NCBI RefSeq assembly: GCF_018917935.1
Contig: NZ_JAHLPN010000003.1
Coordinates: 124,001-188,000, forward strand
Length of the DNA: 64,000 nucleotides
Direction of reading: 5' to 3'
Origin: Kineothrix sp. MSJ-39
Lineage (GTDB): Bacteria; Bacillota; Clostridia; Lachnospirales; Lachnospiraceae
This document shows positions 1 through 10,007 of the stretch, one piece after another. The translations under genes and the position numbers were made by a program. The stretch's first letter is position 1; each line of letters opens with the position of its first letter. The notes under the pieces are model-generated. The model was not told the DNA's origin. It saw nothing but the letters and a program-made list of their open reading frames with translations, and searched no databases.

Positions 1-112
1 TATACCGCAATAGCAGCACAATCAGCAGAACCAAAAAAACAATCAGGAATATACTCATTCCAAAATATTGATTTAGCTGGTCTTTTATTTCTTCAAAATA
101 ACTTATTGTCAC
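1..112 (-). CDS. Membrane protein, N-terminal fragment cut by window edge
   Basis: Only the first 37 codons are inside the window. I place a GTG start at 110-112 because a perfect GGAGG lies five bases upstream (118-122), just after the stop of the preceding gene. The visible peptide has a short polar N-terminus (about 18 residues, including YFEEIKDQLNQYFG) followed by a strongly hydrophobic stretch that looks like a first transmembrane helix. It is last in the visible rfbB-rfbA-lysozyme operon. The family cannot be told from 37 residues. A polytopic polysaccharide-related membrane protein is the simplest guess, by context only. Confidence 0.6.
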   Translation of the reverse strand, partial: MTISYFEEIKDQLNQYFGMSIFLIVFLVLLIVLLLRY

Positions 113-133
113 TTTATCCTCCGTTTCCCGATA

Positions 134-1162
134 TTACATGAGCAGGTATATCACGCCCAGCAGGATCGATGGAGTCATCTGACACAGTACCCATATTCCT
201 TTTTTCAGTGATCGGATCTGAATCATAAAAACAACGCTCAAAACTCCCGTCAAAAGCGGCACCAGCATAATTCCCATACTGGATACCATAGCGCCCGCCA
301 AAGATAGCGGAAGAATTTCCGACACTATCCTTTTGTTATTTACGCCCAGTCCCTTTTCCAGCCTGTCCGCCATTTCCAAAAATGTCATCCATACCATCGG
401 CAGAATGACCGCTGCAAGTAATGCTTTTCCCTGCCATGCCCGCAGCATCAAAAATGCCGTTGTATTTTTATCCGAAAAGCCGGACCAGACCGATAACAGC
501 AAAAATAGCAGCATATACAGACCGGTGTTTCCTTTCAGAAGCACATGCCCCATACAAGCCGCTACAGCAAATGCCAGTAAGATATAAACCCCCGGCAGTA
601 TTCTATGCGCCAAAATTACCGGTGGCAGGCCGGAAACAGATGAAACGTATGCCAGATAGACCGGAAACGGCGATAATGCATATCGCTTGTCCACTTGTTT
701 CAATGGTTCTCCCGTATAAGGACTGTAACGGTACATCGTGTTGGTTTCCTGTGCGGTTGTAGCCGCTGCTATATAGTAAGCATCATCATCATCCTGATGT
801 TCATACAAAGACGGAACTGCTGCGATCAGACAGATACAGACAAATACCAGAAAAAACAGAAGAATCTGTTTTTTTTGATATTTCTGTTTTGGCAGTCTGA
901 AAAAGGTTACTCGTGAGAGCCATATCAAAACACCAACCAACAATATCATGATTGCAGTAAAGATCACACAAAATGTACGATAAGGAACCTTCAGAAAATA
1001 ACACGGTATATAAACCAGTTCAAATACCGCCCACACAGCTATTGTGCCCTTACACCATGCCTTACACAGACCTAAAACAGTCCGATTGTTATCATCATAA
1101 TAAATCAGTCCCAACAGGACAGGAATTGCGACCAGAATCATGAACAAAATCAAATACGGCAT
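134..1162 (-). CDS. Polytopic membrane protein, DUF6077-like
   Basis: A 342-residue, very hydrophobic protein with about nine or ten predicted membrane helices from the N-terminus to the last residues. An acidic stretch near residue 122 (EHQDDDDAYYIA) and a WSGFSDKN loop sit between helices. The pattern resembles the DUF6077 membrane proteins found in Lachnospiraceae polysaccharide loci, possibly GT-C-fold glycosyltransferases, but that is recollection of a family without defined function. AAGGAGA precedes the ATG. The gene lies 26 bases after the GH25 lysozyme and probably belongs to the rfbB-rfbA operon. It ends soon after a hydrophobic helix, so a C-terminal truncation relative to longer relatives is possible. 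Confidence 0.65.
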   Translation of the reverse strand: MPYLILFMILVAIPVLLGLIYYDDNNRTVLGLCKAWCKGTIAVWAVFELVYIPCYFLKVPYRTFCVIFTAIMILLVGVLIWLSRVTFFRLPKQKYQKKQILLFFLVFVCICLIAAVPSLYEHQDDDDAYYIAAATTAQETNTMYRYSPYTGEPLKQVDKRYALSPFPVYLAYVSSVSGLPPVILAHRILPGVYILLAFAVAACMGHVLLKGNTGLYMLLFLLLSVWSGFSDKNTTAFLMLRAWQGKALLAAVILPMVWMTFLEMADRLEKGLGVNNKRIVSEILPLSLAGAMVSSMGIMLVPLLTGVLSVVFMIQIRSLKKGIWVLCQMTPSILLGVIYLLM

Positions 1163-1188
1163 TCTGCTCTCCTTTTATCATGTTCCAT

Positions 1189-2451
1189 CTAATAATCCAT
1201 ATAACTTACGTTAAAATCAACCAATGTGGAAATACCGTCTACCGTTCCGGCGGAAGTATACTGCCACATATCATACGTCCCCTGATAGGACGGTTTGCCG
1301 GAATACTGTGCCAGCCAGACAGAATACGGCGACAGCTTCTGTGCATCCAGCTTTTTGGTCAGCCAGTTTTTACTTGCATAAACACCCGCTGTATAGCCGG
1401 CATTTTCAATTGTTTCACAAAACGCGGTGCAGACAGCGGTTCTTGCTTCCACATCCAGTCCGTCTGCCCTGCCGTTTCCACCCGCGCCTTCTGTATCGAT
1501 ATAAAGCGGGAACGATATTTTATACTGATTGCACAGCATCAGGACCATACTGGCCTCTTCCACAGCTTCCACCGGTGATGTTGCCTGTGTAAAGAAATAC
1601 ACACCGACACGGACACCAGCTTCCGTTGCATTTTTGATATTCTTTTCAAAATAGGGATCTTCCACCAGCGCACCGGTGCTCGCGCCACGGTATCCACAGC
1701 GGATGATGGCATATTCCACACCTGCTGCCTTTACCTTCTGCCAGTCGATTTCCTTATTCCACTTTGATACATCAATGCCAAACACAGACGCACCGTCTGC
1801 CAGCCTGACATTTGTTTCTGTTCCGTCTGCATCTTCTTCCGCTTCCCGGACACCTGTATCTTCTACAGTCGGATCCACTTCATCCTCTGTCTTTATGAGA
1901 AAAGAAATATCCTGCAGCACCGTATACGAAACAGACTCACTGACAGAAGCCGAGAGCGCTGAATCGGGCACTGCGTAACCATCTACCGGATTTATGGAAA
2001 TCGCATAGTCACCTGCGGCAAGATCTGTCAGATAGAGCATACCATCCTGATCTTCATCCTCATATGTCTGCGCCTCTGAACCGTCCCTTGAGATCCGCAG
2101 TGCAAATTGCTGTCCGCTGACCGGATTTCCGTTTCCATCCACAACGTAGATGCGGAGATCCTTTTGTGTGCTGGAAGCCTGCAGAGACAACACCTTTGAC
2201 TGATCCGCTTCCTCCGGCTCCACATCAAAGAAATCCGGATCCTGCAGAAAAGCTGTCGGATCCTTGTCAGGCCTTAGCTGATACTGCGCATAAATACCAG
2301 TCTGTACCTCTGTGCTTTCCTGCTGCGTCTCTGCCCCCTGCGCGCCTGCAGCTACAGGTTTGTCCCGGTTGATCATATATACCGTACCTAAAATAATCAG
2401 TACGATAACGGAAACGCAGGCTATCACCTGCGCTTTCAGTTTAGAGTCCAT
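1189..2451 (-). CDS. Membrane-anchored GH25 lysozyme with SpaA-like domain
   Basis: Peptidoglycan-cleaving muramidase on the outer face of the membrane. Residues about 6-27 form an uncleaved-looking membrane anchor. A linker is followed by a small beta-sandwich of the SpaA/prealbumin kind (about 98-165, [15 protein letters not shown]). The C-terminal 200 residues are a GH25 domain with the expected acidic residues: FGIDVSKW, the YIDTEG catalytic pair and DFNVS near the end. I start at ATG 2451 because AGAGG lies six bases upstream; a TTG two codons earlier has no room for a ribosome site. The start overlaps the end of rfbA by 11 bases, so translation is probably coupled. It may remodel wall at sites of polymer insertion, which is inference. 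Confidence 0.88.
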   Translation of the reverse strand: MDSKLKAQVIACVSVIVLIILGTVYMINRDKPVAAGAQGAETQQESTEVQTGIYAQYQLRPDKDPTAFLQDPDFFDVEPEEADQSKVLSLQASSTQKDLRIYVVDGNGNPVSGQQFALRISRDGSEAQTYEDEDQDGMLYLTDLAAGDYAISINPVDGYAVPDSALSASVSESVSYTVLQDISFLIKTEDEVDPTVEDTGVREAEEDADGTETNVRLADGASVFGIDVSKWNKEIDWQKVKAAGVEYAIIRCGYRGASTGALVEDPYFEKNIKNATEAGVRVGVYFFTQATSPVEAVEEASMVLMLCNQYKISFPLYIDTEGAGGNGRADGLDVEARTAVCTAFCETIENAGYTAGVYASKNWLTKKLDAQKLSPYSVWLAQYSGKPSYQGTYDMWQYTSAGTVDGISTLVDFNVSYMDY

Positions 2452-3319
2452 TTGCAACCTCTACCAGATATTTTCCGTAATTTGTCTTCATCAGCGGCTG
2501 TGCCAGTGCAAGCAACTGCTCTTTATCAATAAATCCACGTTTATAAGCAATTTCTTCGATGCAGGAAATATAAAGCCCCTGTCTCTTCTGGAAAGCAGCC
2601 ACAAAATCAGCCGCATCTAAAAGAGAATCATGGTTTCCCGTATCCAGCCATGCAAAGCCGCGTCCCAGTGTTTCTACCTGCAGTGTGCCACGGGAAAGAT
2701 ATTCATTATTGATGCTTGTGATCTCAATCTCACCACGGGCAGACGGCTTTACGTTTGCTGCGATCTCTACGACATCGTTATCGTAGAAATACAGACCCGG
2801 AACCGCGTAATTGCTCTTTGGATGCTCCGGCTTTTCCTCGATGGAAAGTGCCTTGCCGTTTTCATCAAATTCTACAACACCGTATTCTCTCGGATCTCTG
2901 ACATAATAACCAAAGATCGTAGCCCCCTTTTCCTTCTGAACGCGCTCGGAAACGTTTCTGAGCACACGGGAAAAGCTCTGTCCGTAGAAAATATTATCGC
3001 CCAGTACAAGTGCAACACTATCATCTCCGATAAAATCAGCACCGATGATGAAAGCATCTGCCAGTCCTCTCGGCTGCTCCTGCACAGCATACGAAAACTG
3101 CATGCCAAGCTGCTCGCCGCTGCCAAACAGATCTTTGAATACAGGCAGATCGCGTGGTGTGGAAATGATCAATACCTCACGGATACCTGCCAGCATCAGT
3201 GTTGATAACGGATAATAGATCATCGGTTTGTCATATACCGGCATGATCTGCTTGGAAATTGCTTTTGTCAGTGGATAAAGGCGTGTACCGGATCCACCTG
3301 CCAGAATAATACCCTTCAT
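2441..3319 (-). CDS. rfbA: Glucose-1-phosphate thymidylyltransferase (RmlA)
   Basis: Makes dTDP-glucose from dTTP and glucose-1-phosphate, the first step of dTDP-rhamnose and dTDP-amino-sugar synthesis in the cytoplasm. The 292-residue length is normal for RmlA. The N-terminal nucleotidyltransferase signature [11 protein letters not shown] with a following [11 protein letters not shown] is intact, as are LGDNIFYG and [28 protein letters not shown] precedes the ATG. The gene lies three bases after rfbB and overlaps the GH25 gene. RmlC and RmlD are encoded far away in this window (35996-36568 and 61062-61976). Confidence 0.97.
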   Translation of the reverse strand: MKGIILAGGSGTRLYPLTKAISKQIMPVYDKPMIYYPLSTLMLAGIREVLIISTPRDLPVFKDLFGSGEQLGMQFSYAVQEQPRGLADAFIIGADFIGDDSVALVLGDNIFYGQSFSRVLRNVSERVQKEKGATIFGYYVRDPREYGVVEFDENGKALSIEEKPEHPKSNYAVPGLYFYDNDVVEIAANVKPSARGEIEITSINNEYLSRGTLQVETLGRGFAWLDTGNHDSLLDAADFVAAFQKRQGLYISCIEEIAYKRGFIDKEQLLALAQPLMKTNYGKYLVEVANGL

Positions 3320-3322
3320 ATT

Positions 3323-4405
3323 TTATTCTCCTTTGTACATCTCCTGATAGTACTTCTGATAATCACCGCTTGTTACGTTCTTCATCCAGTCTTCATGCTC
3401 GAAGAACCATTTGATCGTCTTCTTAATGCCTTCCTTGAACATTGTCTCAGGCTCCCAGCCGATCTCTGCCTTGATCTTGTCAGGTGCGATCGCATAGCGT
3501 CTGTCATGTCCCTTACGATCCTCAACATATGTGATCAGGTCATTGGATACCAGTTTCTTTCTCGGATCGGAATCAGGCAGCATTTCCTGCAGTGTATCGA
3601 TGATGATATGAATGATCTCGATGTTCTGCTTTTCATTATGACCGCCGACATTGTAAGTTTCAAACAAACGTCCCTGCTCCTGTACCATATCAATAGCCTT
3701 TGCATGGTCTTCTACATATAACCAGTCACGGACATTCTTACCATCGCCGTATACCGGAAGCTTCTTGCCCTGCAGTGCATTGTTGATGATCAGCGGGATC
3801 AGCTTCTCCGGGAACTGGTAAGGACCGTAGTTATTGGAGCAGTTTGTAATATTTGCCGGGAATTTATATGTGTCCATATATGCCTTTACGAGCATATCGG
3901 AGCTTGCTTTACTTGCGGAGTATGGGCTGTGCGGTGCGTAAGGGGTTGTCTCATAGAAATAACCGCCGTCTTCACTTAAAGAACCGTATACCTCATCCGT
4001 TGATACATGCAGGAATTTCTTACCTTCCTTGAAAGAGCCGTCCGGCAGTTCCCATGCTGCCTTTGCACAGTTCAGCATAACGGCTGTACCGAGTACGTTT
4101 GTCTGTACAAAGATCTCCGGATTACGGATACTTCTGTCTACATGGCTTTCTGCCGCGAAATGTACCACGCGGTCGATGTCATTTTCTGCAAAGATTCTGG
4201 AGATCGCTTCCTTATCGCAGATATCGGCTTTTACAAAAGTGTAATTCTCTCTGTTTTCGATATCCTTTAAATTCTCCAGATTTCCTGCATATGTCAAAGC
4301 ATCCACATTGATGATGCGGATCTCATTGTCATATTTTTTGAACATATAATGAATATAATTGGATCCGATAAATCCGGCTCCTCCCGTTACAAGGTATGTT
4401 CTCAT
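3323..4405 (-). CDS. rfbB: dTDP-glucose 4,6-dehydratase (RmlB)
   Basis: Extended SDR enzyme converting dTDP-glucose to dTDP-4-keto-6-deoxyglucose. It has the NAD-binding TGGAGFIGSN at the N-terminus, the STDEVYG active-site segment and YSASKAS (catalytic Tyr and Lys). At 360 residues it is full length. GGAGGG precedes the ATG. Its product is the branch point for two pathways coded here: rhamnose (RmlC, RmlD) and the 3-amino sugar (FdtA, FdtB at 46669-48238). It is the first gene of the left-end operon. Its promoter should lie in 4406-4530, but I found no strongly matching pair of hexamers there. Confidence 0.97.
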   Translation of the reverse strand: MRTYLVTGGAGFIGSNYIHYMFKKYDNEIRIINVDALTYAGNLENLKDIENRENYTFVKADICDKEAISRIFAENDIDRVVHFAAESHVDRSIRNPEIFVQTNVLGTAVMLNCAKAAWELPDGSFKEGKKFLHVSTDEVYGSLSEDGGYFYETTPYAPHSPYSASKASSDMLVKAYMDTYKFPANITNCSNNYGPYQFPEKLIPLIINNALQGKKLPVYGDGKNVRDWLYVEDHAKAIDMVQEQGRLFETYNVGGHNEKQNIEIIHIIIDTLQEMLPDSDPRKKLVSNDLITYVEDRKGHDRRYAIAPDKIKAEIGWEPETMFKEGIKKTIKWFFEHEDWMKNVTSGDYQKYYQEMYKGE

Positions 4406-4599
4406 TTTATTCCCTCCTGTGATTTCGTACGTTTCTGTACCATAGTTAGTTATATTTTAATACATCTTTGCAAAAAATGCATTATTTTTTTATTTCAGTC
4501 TGTTATCTGTTTCTGTCACAATCTGTCGACTGCTTCTCCTTGACGTTTTTCTGCCCTGCCATCAAAATAAGGAGTATATGCAGACAAAGGAGCGTAACC

Positions 4600-4809
4600 A
4601 TGTTATATGTGCATTATTGTATGACCTGTGATAAAATTCATATTCTGAACGGGCACAAAAAACGATGTCCTGCCTGTGGAAAAAAACTACATGAACTAAA
4701 GCTTACCTTTTTGCAGTACAGTACGCTTGACGATTCCGACAGACAAAAACTGCTTATGCGGATTCACGACCGTCTTTCCGGCGGAGCTGATACTCTGCAA
4801 TCGCAATAA
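4600..4809 (+). CDS. Small zinc-ribbon protein, unknown function
   Basis: A 69-residue protein with two CxxC pairs (CMTCDKI and CPACGKKL, about 15 residues apart), expected to bind one zinc ion. I start at ATG 4600 because AAAGGAG lies eight bases upstream; an upstream in-frame start near 4468 would add an implausible hydrophobic segment. A possible promoter is TTGACG at 4540 with CAAAAT 17 bases later. The 3' end overlaps the oppositely oriented ligase gene by 56 bases. It diverges from rfbB. No partner can be inferred, though small zinc-ribbon proteins of this kind occur in Lachnospiraceae. Confidence 0.72.
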   Translation: MLYVHYCMTCDKIHILNGHKKRCPACGKKLHELKLTFLQYSTLDDSDRQKLLMRIHDRLSGGADTLQSQ

Positions 4810-6367
4810 ACAGAAAGACAAACGGTGTGCAGAGGACCTGCTGGTAACAAAACAGATTATGTCCCATATAGGATACAATACATCCCGCCGCGCATAAAAG
4901 AACCGGTCGATTTTCGCTGTTTTTCACAAATCGCACCAATGCCGACAGAAAAAAGCCAATATAAGCTGCTGCACCCAGGAATCCATAATCAACGATCATA
5001 TTGACCCATTCATTATGTGCATTTGTCAGAATACTACTGCCCCATTTTACATTTAATGCATCTTCATACAAACTGTAAGCATATCCTGCATAATGATCCG
5101 GTCCCACACCAAACAATTTGTGCCAGGGACTCATTTCTGCAATCATCTTTCCGGTAAAAGCCCATGTAAATCCTCGTCCGTTTCCCCAGCTGACCGACCA
5201 CGACAGATATGGAACTTTTTCCGAAAGAGCCAGAAGCCCGCCGGATAATCTGCCCTTCGCACTTAATACCAAAACGCTTGTGCAGAATAAAATACCTGCC
5301 ACAACCAATCCATAAAAAATATTACGAATCACTACCATCACATTTGTGGCATATTTTCCTTTCCGATCCAACAGATAAAAAAGTCCCATGAGAAGCAGAC
5401 AGATTACCGGAAGGATCCAGACTCTGTTGTCAAATAACAGAGTACGGCTGATCGTATCCAGCTCCAATATTTCATTGGGGTGTATTTTTAATAAAAGCCA
5501 CATTGCCTTCGGTGCAAGAAAATATAACAGTCCGATCTGGCAGAGCCGGATCATGCGTCCCGCACTTTTTACCGAAACAAACAGAAGCAATAAAAAGACC
5601 GCTGTACTTGCTATATAAGCACTATCTGTATTCTGTGAAACCAAAGTCATAAATCCGATAAAGGTAAAAATTCCGCTGCAGACACGGAGCCACATTTTCT
5701 GTGCCAGATAAAAGCAGATCACGCCAAGTGGCAAAATGCTGCAGACAAAACTGGAATACCAGGATGCCTGCCCCAGCGTAGACAGGAACTGATTCTTATA
5801 GAAATCGGAAATATTGTCATATACACTGATCGGATCGATCATCAGTCTGTGCAGGATACCGATTATAAATGCATATACCGCAAACAGGCAAATTGCTGTC
5901 ATCACGATCTTTCCATCCTTACAGAACCTTGAAAAAACAAAATACAGCAAAATAAATGTAAGCTGTGCGAACAGTCCCATATACCAGCCGTCATATCCCC
6001 AAAAGCAGGCTTTCAGATCGCCGCTTGCGAAAAAGCTCACTAGCGTCAATACAAGAAATGCCAGCAGAAACAGATCCGTTATCGAAAAGCGCTGTCGGAA
6101 CTTTTTCTGCTTTTCCTGTTTTTCCGTTAAGATCCAGAATATCGCAAGAATCAGGAGAATTGGCATTCCAAATACACAGACATGCGCATAGGCATTGAAC
6201 TTTGCAGTACCAATCTTCACATAGCCTTCCTGCATATAAAAGACAAGTACGCCCCCCATAATGATGCCAAATAAAACCGTTAAATATTCCAGCAGATTTT
6301 GTAAAACCTCTGCCGCCGTGCTTTCTTTTTGCCTTGTTTGATTGTTCTTCACTAATTTCGTTGACAT
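4754..6367 (-). CDS. O-antigen ligase/polymerase family membrane protein
   Basis: A 537-residue protein with about 12-14 membrane helices and one large outer loop in the second half. The segment NAHNEWVNMIVDYGFLG near residue 450 matches the His-Asn containing motif of the Wzy_C/WaaL family, which transfers or polymerises undecaprenyl-linked glycans outside the membrane. In Gram-positives such proteins polymerise polysaccharide or attach it to protein or wall acceptors. AGGGAAG precedes the ATG. It is last in the MBOAT-SGNH-protease operon, nine bases after the protease stop. The acceptor is unknown. Confidence 0.85.
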   Translation of the reverse strand: MSTKLVKNNQTRQKESTAAEVLQNLLEYLTVLFGIIMGGVLVFYMQEGYVKIGTAKFNAYAHVCVFGMPILLILAIFWILTEKQEKQKKFRQRFSITDLFLLAFLVLTLVSFFASGDLKACFWGYDGWYMGLFAQLTFILLYFVFSRFCKDGKIVMTAICLFAVYAFIIGILHRLMIDPISVYDNISDFYKNQFLSTLGQASWYSSFVCSILPLGVICFYLAQKMWLRVCSGIFTFIGFMTLVSQNTDSAYIASTAVFLLLLFVSVKSAGRMIRLCQIGLLYFLAPKAMWLLLKIHPNEILELDTISRTLLFDNRVWILPVICLLLMGLFYLLDRKGKYATNVMVVIRNIFYGLVVAGILFCTSVLVLSAKGRLSGGLLALSEKVPYLSWSVSWGNGRGFTWAFTGKMIAEMSPWHKLFGVGPDHYAGYAYSLYEDALNVKWGSSILTNAHNEWVNMIVDYGFLGAAAYIGFFLSALVRFVKNSENRPVLLCAAGCIVSYMGHNLFCYQQVLCTPFVFLFIAIAEYQLRRKDGRESA

Positions 6368-6376
6368 GTGCTTCCC

Positions 6377-8980
6377 TTACTTTGCTTTTACTTTTATATT
6401 CTGCGTATAGCTGCCAAACACCTTTTTCCCATCCAGCAGGCGATACGCCCTGATCCTGTAATAATACGTTTTTCCTTTTTGGGCTTTTTTATCCGTATAG
6501 CTGCTGTTCTTTTTGCCAGCTGCCGTTTTGATCTTTTTATAGCTTCCGTTTTTCCCTGTTTTCCGATAGATCACATAACCGTCCACCGTTTTCAGGCTTT
6601 TCCATGTAAGCTTTATTCCTTTGCCGCGCACCGCTTTTGCCTGCAGAGAAGAAACCGCCGAAACGGCAGTTTTTACACCGGACTTTCCGCCATAATATTT
6701 CTTGCCGTCTATCGTCCGATATGCACAGACACGGTATGAATATGCCTGCTTACCGTCTGCCAGCGCAAGCGTAACCTGTCTTGTCGATGCCTTGACTGTT
6801 TTGATCCTTTTATAGCTGCCGCCGCTCAGGCGGTAGATCGCATAACCGGAAGCTCCGCTGACCTTTTTCCAGCTAAGCTTCAGCTTCTTCCCGGAAACAG
6901 TCGCTGTTACTTTTGGCTTATCCGGCGGGACAATGACGGTACACGTTGCTCTTACCGTACCATTATACACAGTAATGACAGCTTTTCCAGTCTTTTTTGC
7001 GGTAATTTCTCCGCAGTCGTTTACGGATGCCACTTCCGGGTGATCCGATTTCCAGTATACCATCCATGGTGTGGCATCTGCCGCAGAATAAGTTGGTGTT
7101 GCTGTCAGTGATGCCTTTTCGCCAATCTGCAGGGTAAGCTTCTCCCTGTCAAGTTTCAGTGCTGTCAGTGTTGCGACTGTCGGCTCCCGGGATGGTGCAG
7201 GACTCGGGGAAGCCGTTGGCACAGGAGACGGACCTGGCGGAACAGACGGCGTAGGAGACGGACTTGGTGAAACGGTCGGCTCCTGAGATGGTACTCTGTC
7301 ATCTGTATATGCCTTAATCCGCAGGATTGCGCCTTCTGCGCCGCCACTTGTCGTCTGGACCGTTTGTTCTGACAGATCCTCCCATTTTGTCCGGTATAAA
7401 AAGCTGACACCCGGATTTTCATAGGTAGAAACGGAAATAAACGGCTTTTCACTGCTTGTATACATCTTGTCCACGCTGACATACAGAGAAACCACATCTG
7501 AAAATTCGTAGACAACCGCATAGCTGTCCCCTTCTTCAAACAGCAATGCCTCTGTCAGTGGGATCGTATGATACCCCGGATATGTGAGATGTACGTCTTG
7601 TGATAGCAGAAGTGTACCGCTTTGCGGATCCCCTGCCTTTGGATTTTTGTAAACAGTCAGTGTACAGTCTGTGTCCGTCTGTCCGATTCCGATCCCGACA
7701 GCCCGCAGGATCTCTCCGCCTTTTGCCGTCACAGAAAACAGGTTGGAAGCTTTTGCCCCGCCTGTTATGGTGATCACCGACATACCCGCATCTCCGTCAT
7801 ACTGACAGATGTTATCGTAATTATCCGCCGCCTGTGCATCAAATACATAAGCATATCTTGTCGTGGATTTTTTTGCGGATTCTATATTGTTAATGGAGGC
7901 ATCATAATAGGACAGCCAGAAATTGCCATTTTGTGCACAGCCTGCATTTTCGTCGCCCCAGCTGTTTCGGATCAGCCATGCTCCGTCTCCGGGCGCCTGC
8001 TGTGCAAAGTTCTCCTTCGGGAAACTGTCGTCCCAGCCAATGACCGCCACCGCATGATTGGTGCTTGTTACATCCGGGTTATAATAGCTGTCATGTGCAG
8101 GGTCATCATACTGACTGCTGGTCGAGGAATAATAGCTCATCCCCAGCGCACCATACTGCATGATCAGTTTTTTCACTTCCTGTTTCCTCTGTACATCCGC
8201 CGATGTTCCCATATTGATCAGAAAGGCATTCTGTACATGGCAGGCATCTTCCCCGTAAGCTGCGCCGGTCGAATTGGCTGCTCCGAGCAATCCGCCCATA
8301 TCCGCACTGCTGTCTGCGACAAGCCCGTTGTACGGTGCCTTTTCCTCTGCGACCGGTCCGCACCAGCTGACAAGATGCCACATGGTAAGCAGGGTATTTC
8401 CGCCCTGGGTCAGATAATTTCTGCCCGCCATCACAGCTTCATTATAATCTCCTGTCGTCCCCCCCTTTGCATCTGTTGTATTTCCTTTGTTATAGAAATA
8501 ATAAGCAAGATGGCGCTCTGACAGATCGATACTGCCTGTTGCCAGTCCGTTCCGTATCATAGAAGCCTCACAGGCTGCCAGCACGGAAAATGTCCAACAG
8601 ATCCCATAGGGGTTCTGGTTCCGAAATGCCGTCGGCAGGTAACTTACCATCTGCCCATTCGCTTCCACTGCATCAGAACGGTAAGCAGCAGGTAACTCGT
8701 TTTCAGAAATAGCGGCCGCCTTCTCCGGTTCCATTGCATATGTTGAAATTCCATGTTTCCACTCCGCCTGATCCTCCGGCAGTTCAAAATCCAGATCTGT
8801 ATAGCCTGTCGCATTTCCGGATACAGTCTGCTCCTGTGACAGGTCTGTAGCATTTTTGCTCTGGTCTGCATAAACAGGCACGGAAATGTCTGAAAGCATA
8901 ACGCCTGCCAATACAAATGCCAGAATCCTTTTCCGGCTTTTATGCAGTTTTTTCCTGATTTTATCTTGCTTATGTTTCAT
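6377..8980 (-). CDS. Secreted papain-like (C1) protease with lectin-like, Big2 and FN3 domains
   Basis: An 867-residue secreted protein. I start at ATG 8980 (AAGGAAAG upstream), which puts the signal peptide at residues 1-38 (cut near VYADQ). Next comes a low-complexity stretch with the motif TVSGN (52-56), then a C1 peptidase domain (about 95-375) with the triad Cys in NQNPYGICWTFS, His in TNHAVAVIGWDD and Asn in LIRNSWG. A lectin-like beta domain (about 400-590) follows, then a Pro/Ser-rich linker, a Big2 Ig-like domain (about 635-715) and two FN3 domains (YAIYR and YVIYR repeats) to the C-terminus. No sorting signal is visible. The FN3 tail resembles that of the SGNH protein at 40312-42246. 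The substrate is unknown. Confidence 0.9.
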   Translation of the reverse strand: MKHKQDKIRKKLHKSRKRILAFVLAGVMLSDISVPVYADQSKNATDLSQEQTVSGNATGYTDLDFELPEDQAEWKHGISTYAMEPEKAAAISENELPAAYRSDAVEANGQMVSYLPTAFRNQNPYGICWTFSVLAACEASMIRNGLATGSIDLSERHLAYYFYNKGNTTDAKGGTTGDYNEAVMAGRNYLTQGGNTLLTMWHLVSWCGPVAEEKAPYNGLVADSSADMGGLLGAANSTGAAYGEDACHVQNAFLINMGTSADVQRKQEVKKLIMQYGALGMSYYSSTSSQYDDPAHDSYYNPDVTSTNHAVAVIGWDDSFPKENFAQQAPGDGAWLIRNSWGDENAGCAQNGNFWLSYYDASINNIESAKKSTTRYAYVFDAQAADNYDNICQYDGDAGMSVITITGGAKASNLFSVTAKGGEILRAVGIGIGQTDTDCTLTVYKNPKAGDPQSGTLLLSQDVHLTYPGYHTIPLTEALLFEEGDSYAVVYEFSDVVSLYVSVDKMYTSSEKPFISVSTYENPGVSFLYRTKWEDLSEQTVQTTSGGAEGAILRIKAYTDDRVPSQEPTVSPSPSPTPSVPPGPSPVPTASPSPAPSREPTVATLTALKLDREKLTLQIGEKASLTATPTYSAADATPWMVYWKSDHPEVASVNDCGEITAKKTGKAVITVYNGTVRATCTVIVPPDKPKVTATVSGKKLKLSWKKVSGASGYAIYRLSGGSYKRIKTVKASTRQVTLALADGKQAYSYRVCAYRTIDGKKYYGGKSGVKTAVSAVSSLQAKAVRGKGIKLTWKSLKTVDGYVIYRKTGKNGSYKKIKTAAGKKNSSYTDKKAQKGKTYYYRIRAYRLLDGKKVFGSYTQNIKVKAK

Positions 8981-9036
8981 TGCTTTCCTTTCCACGCTAT
9001 GTTTCCTGCCCCCAAAACGCATGACACTAATTTTCT

Positions 9037-9996
9037 TTATTCTTCATTTCTGTGATCCGGTAGTTCATAAAAGGTGCGGAGCACCTTTCCAAAATAGGAG
9101 CTGAATTTCTGGCAGCCCGCCACGTTCAGATGGTCGTAGTCGGCAAAATCCGTTGCAAAATCAATTCCGATCTCATCATAAGCCTCATTAAAATCGAGAA
9201 ATCTTACTGTATTCTCCGGGTAAGCCGCAAGCAGCTCTGCCACGGTATTATACACCTTCTGGTCATCTTCCTGCACGATATACGGCGTCAGGATCAAAAG
9301 CACAGGTATTTCCTCCTGCTTTGCCAGATCCAGAAGCTTCCGGAAATACAATGCCGTTTTTTCCGTCATGGGCATCTGCCCCGTCACATTTGAAACATCC
9401 GGTCGTTCCATTACTTCCACATGATCTGCAGGCACATGTCCTCTGTAATTCTCCGGCAGACTGTGATCTGTCAGGAAATCAGAAAATGTTACCTCCCGAT
9501 ATCTGTTATGATAAATGGAAAATTCCAGAAAATACAGCCATGCATCCTTCTGCTGTTCTGCCGAAAGACTCTCCCGGATCGCCGCCATCTTTTCTTTGGA
9601 CGGGCGCATGCCAAACGTGCTTTTGATCAGTTTACTCTCCTTCACATAATCAAAGGGTTCCACAAGCCTGTAGATGTCTAATACGATAAGCTTTGGATGC
9701 TGGTATTTCAAAGCCTCTTTGAGTGTATAATATGTATTCCAGACCGGCTGCATACTGGCACAGAGATCATAAGCATATATGCCTTCCTCCGCTTCCAGCA
9801 CGGTCGGATCAATATCCACATACGCATGGGACGATCCCATGACCAGAACATCTATGCTGCCTTCCGGCTGTTTATAAAACCCTTCCATCTGCCGGATACC
9901 GTCTTCATAACGAAAAGCAAGCACACGATTCAGTTGTGACAAAAGCACACCTGCAAGCAGGAAAAATACAAGTATGCGGATTCCTTTTCTTTTCAT
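9037..9996 (-). CDS. SGNH hydrolase-like (AlgX/DltD-type) partner of MBOAT
   Basis: A 319-residue protein with an N-terminal membrane anchor (about 8-27) and an SGNH-type outer domain: block I MGSSHAYVDIDP and a C-terminal Asp-His pair in FADYDHLNVAG. In alginate, DltB/DltD and similar systems the SGNH partner takes an acyl group delivered by an MBOAT protein and puts it on a surface polymer, and that role fits here. I start at ATG 9996, eight bases from AAGGA, rather than the GTG two codons earlier. It begins 11 bases after the MBOAT stop. Polymer and acyl group are not shown by the sequence. Confidence 0.85.
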   Translation of the reverse strand: MKRKGIRILVFFLLAGVLLSQLNRVLAFRYEDGIRQMEGFYKQPEGSIDVLVMGSSHAYVDIDPTVLEAEEGIYAYDLCASMQPVWNTYYTLKEALKYQHPKLIVLDIYRLVEPFDYVKESKLIKSTFGMRPSKEKMAAIRESLSAEQQKDAWLYFLEFSIYHNRYREVTFSDFLTDHSLPENYRGHVPADHVEVMERPDVSNVTGQMPMTEKTALYFRKLLDLAKQEEIPVLLILTPYIVQEDDQKVYNTVAELLAAYPENTVRFLDFNEAYDEIGIDFATDFADYDHLNVAGCQKFSSYFGKVLRTFYELPDHRNEE

Positions 9997-10007
9997 AAGC
10001 ACGTTCC

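Noticed and set aside
1180-1592. Long open frames opposite to real genes (for example on the plus strand over the lysozyme and over most minus-strand genes)
   Set aside because: No ribosome sites, odd amino-acid composition rich in His, Cys and Ser/Pro, and complete overlap with well-supported genes.
4406-4599. Clear promoter for rfbB-rfbA
   Set aside because: TTGCAA and several TATA-like sequences exist, but none has correct spacing; no call made.
4578-4631. 17-codon frame (MQTKERNH...) just before the zinc-ribbon start, preceded by AAGGAG
   Set aside because: Spacing of three bases to the ATG is too short and the frame overlaps the zinc-ribbon gene; no regulatory residue pattern is evident.
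7170-7290. Pro/Ser repeat stretch in the papain-like protease as a DNA repeat element
   Set aside because: It is a coding low-complexity linker between domains; no non-coding copies were seen.
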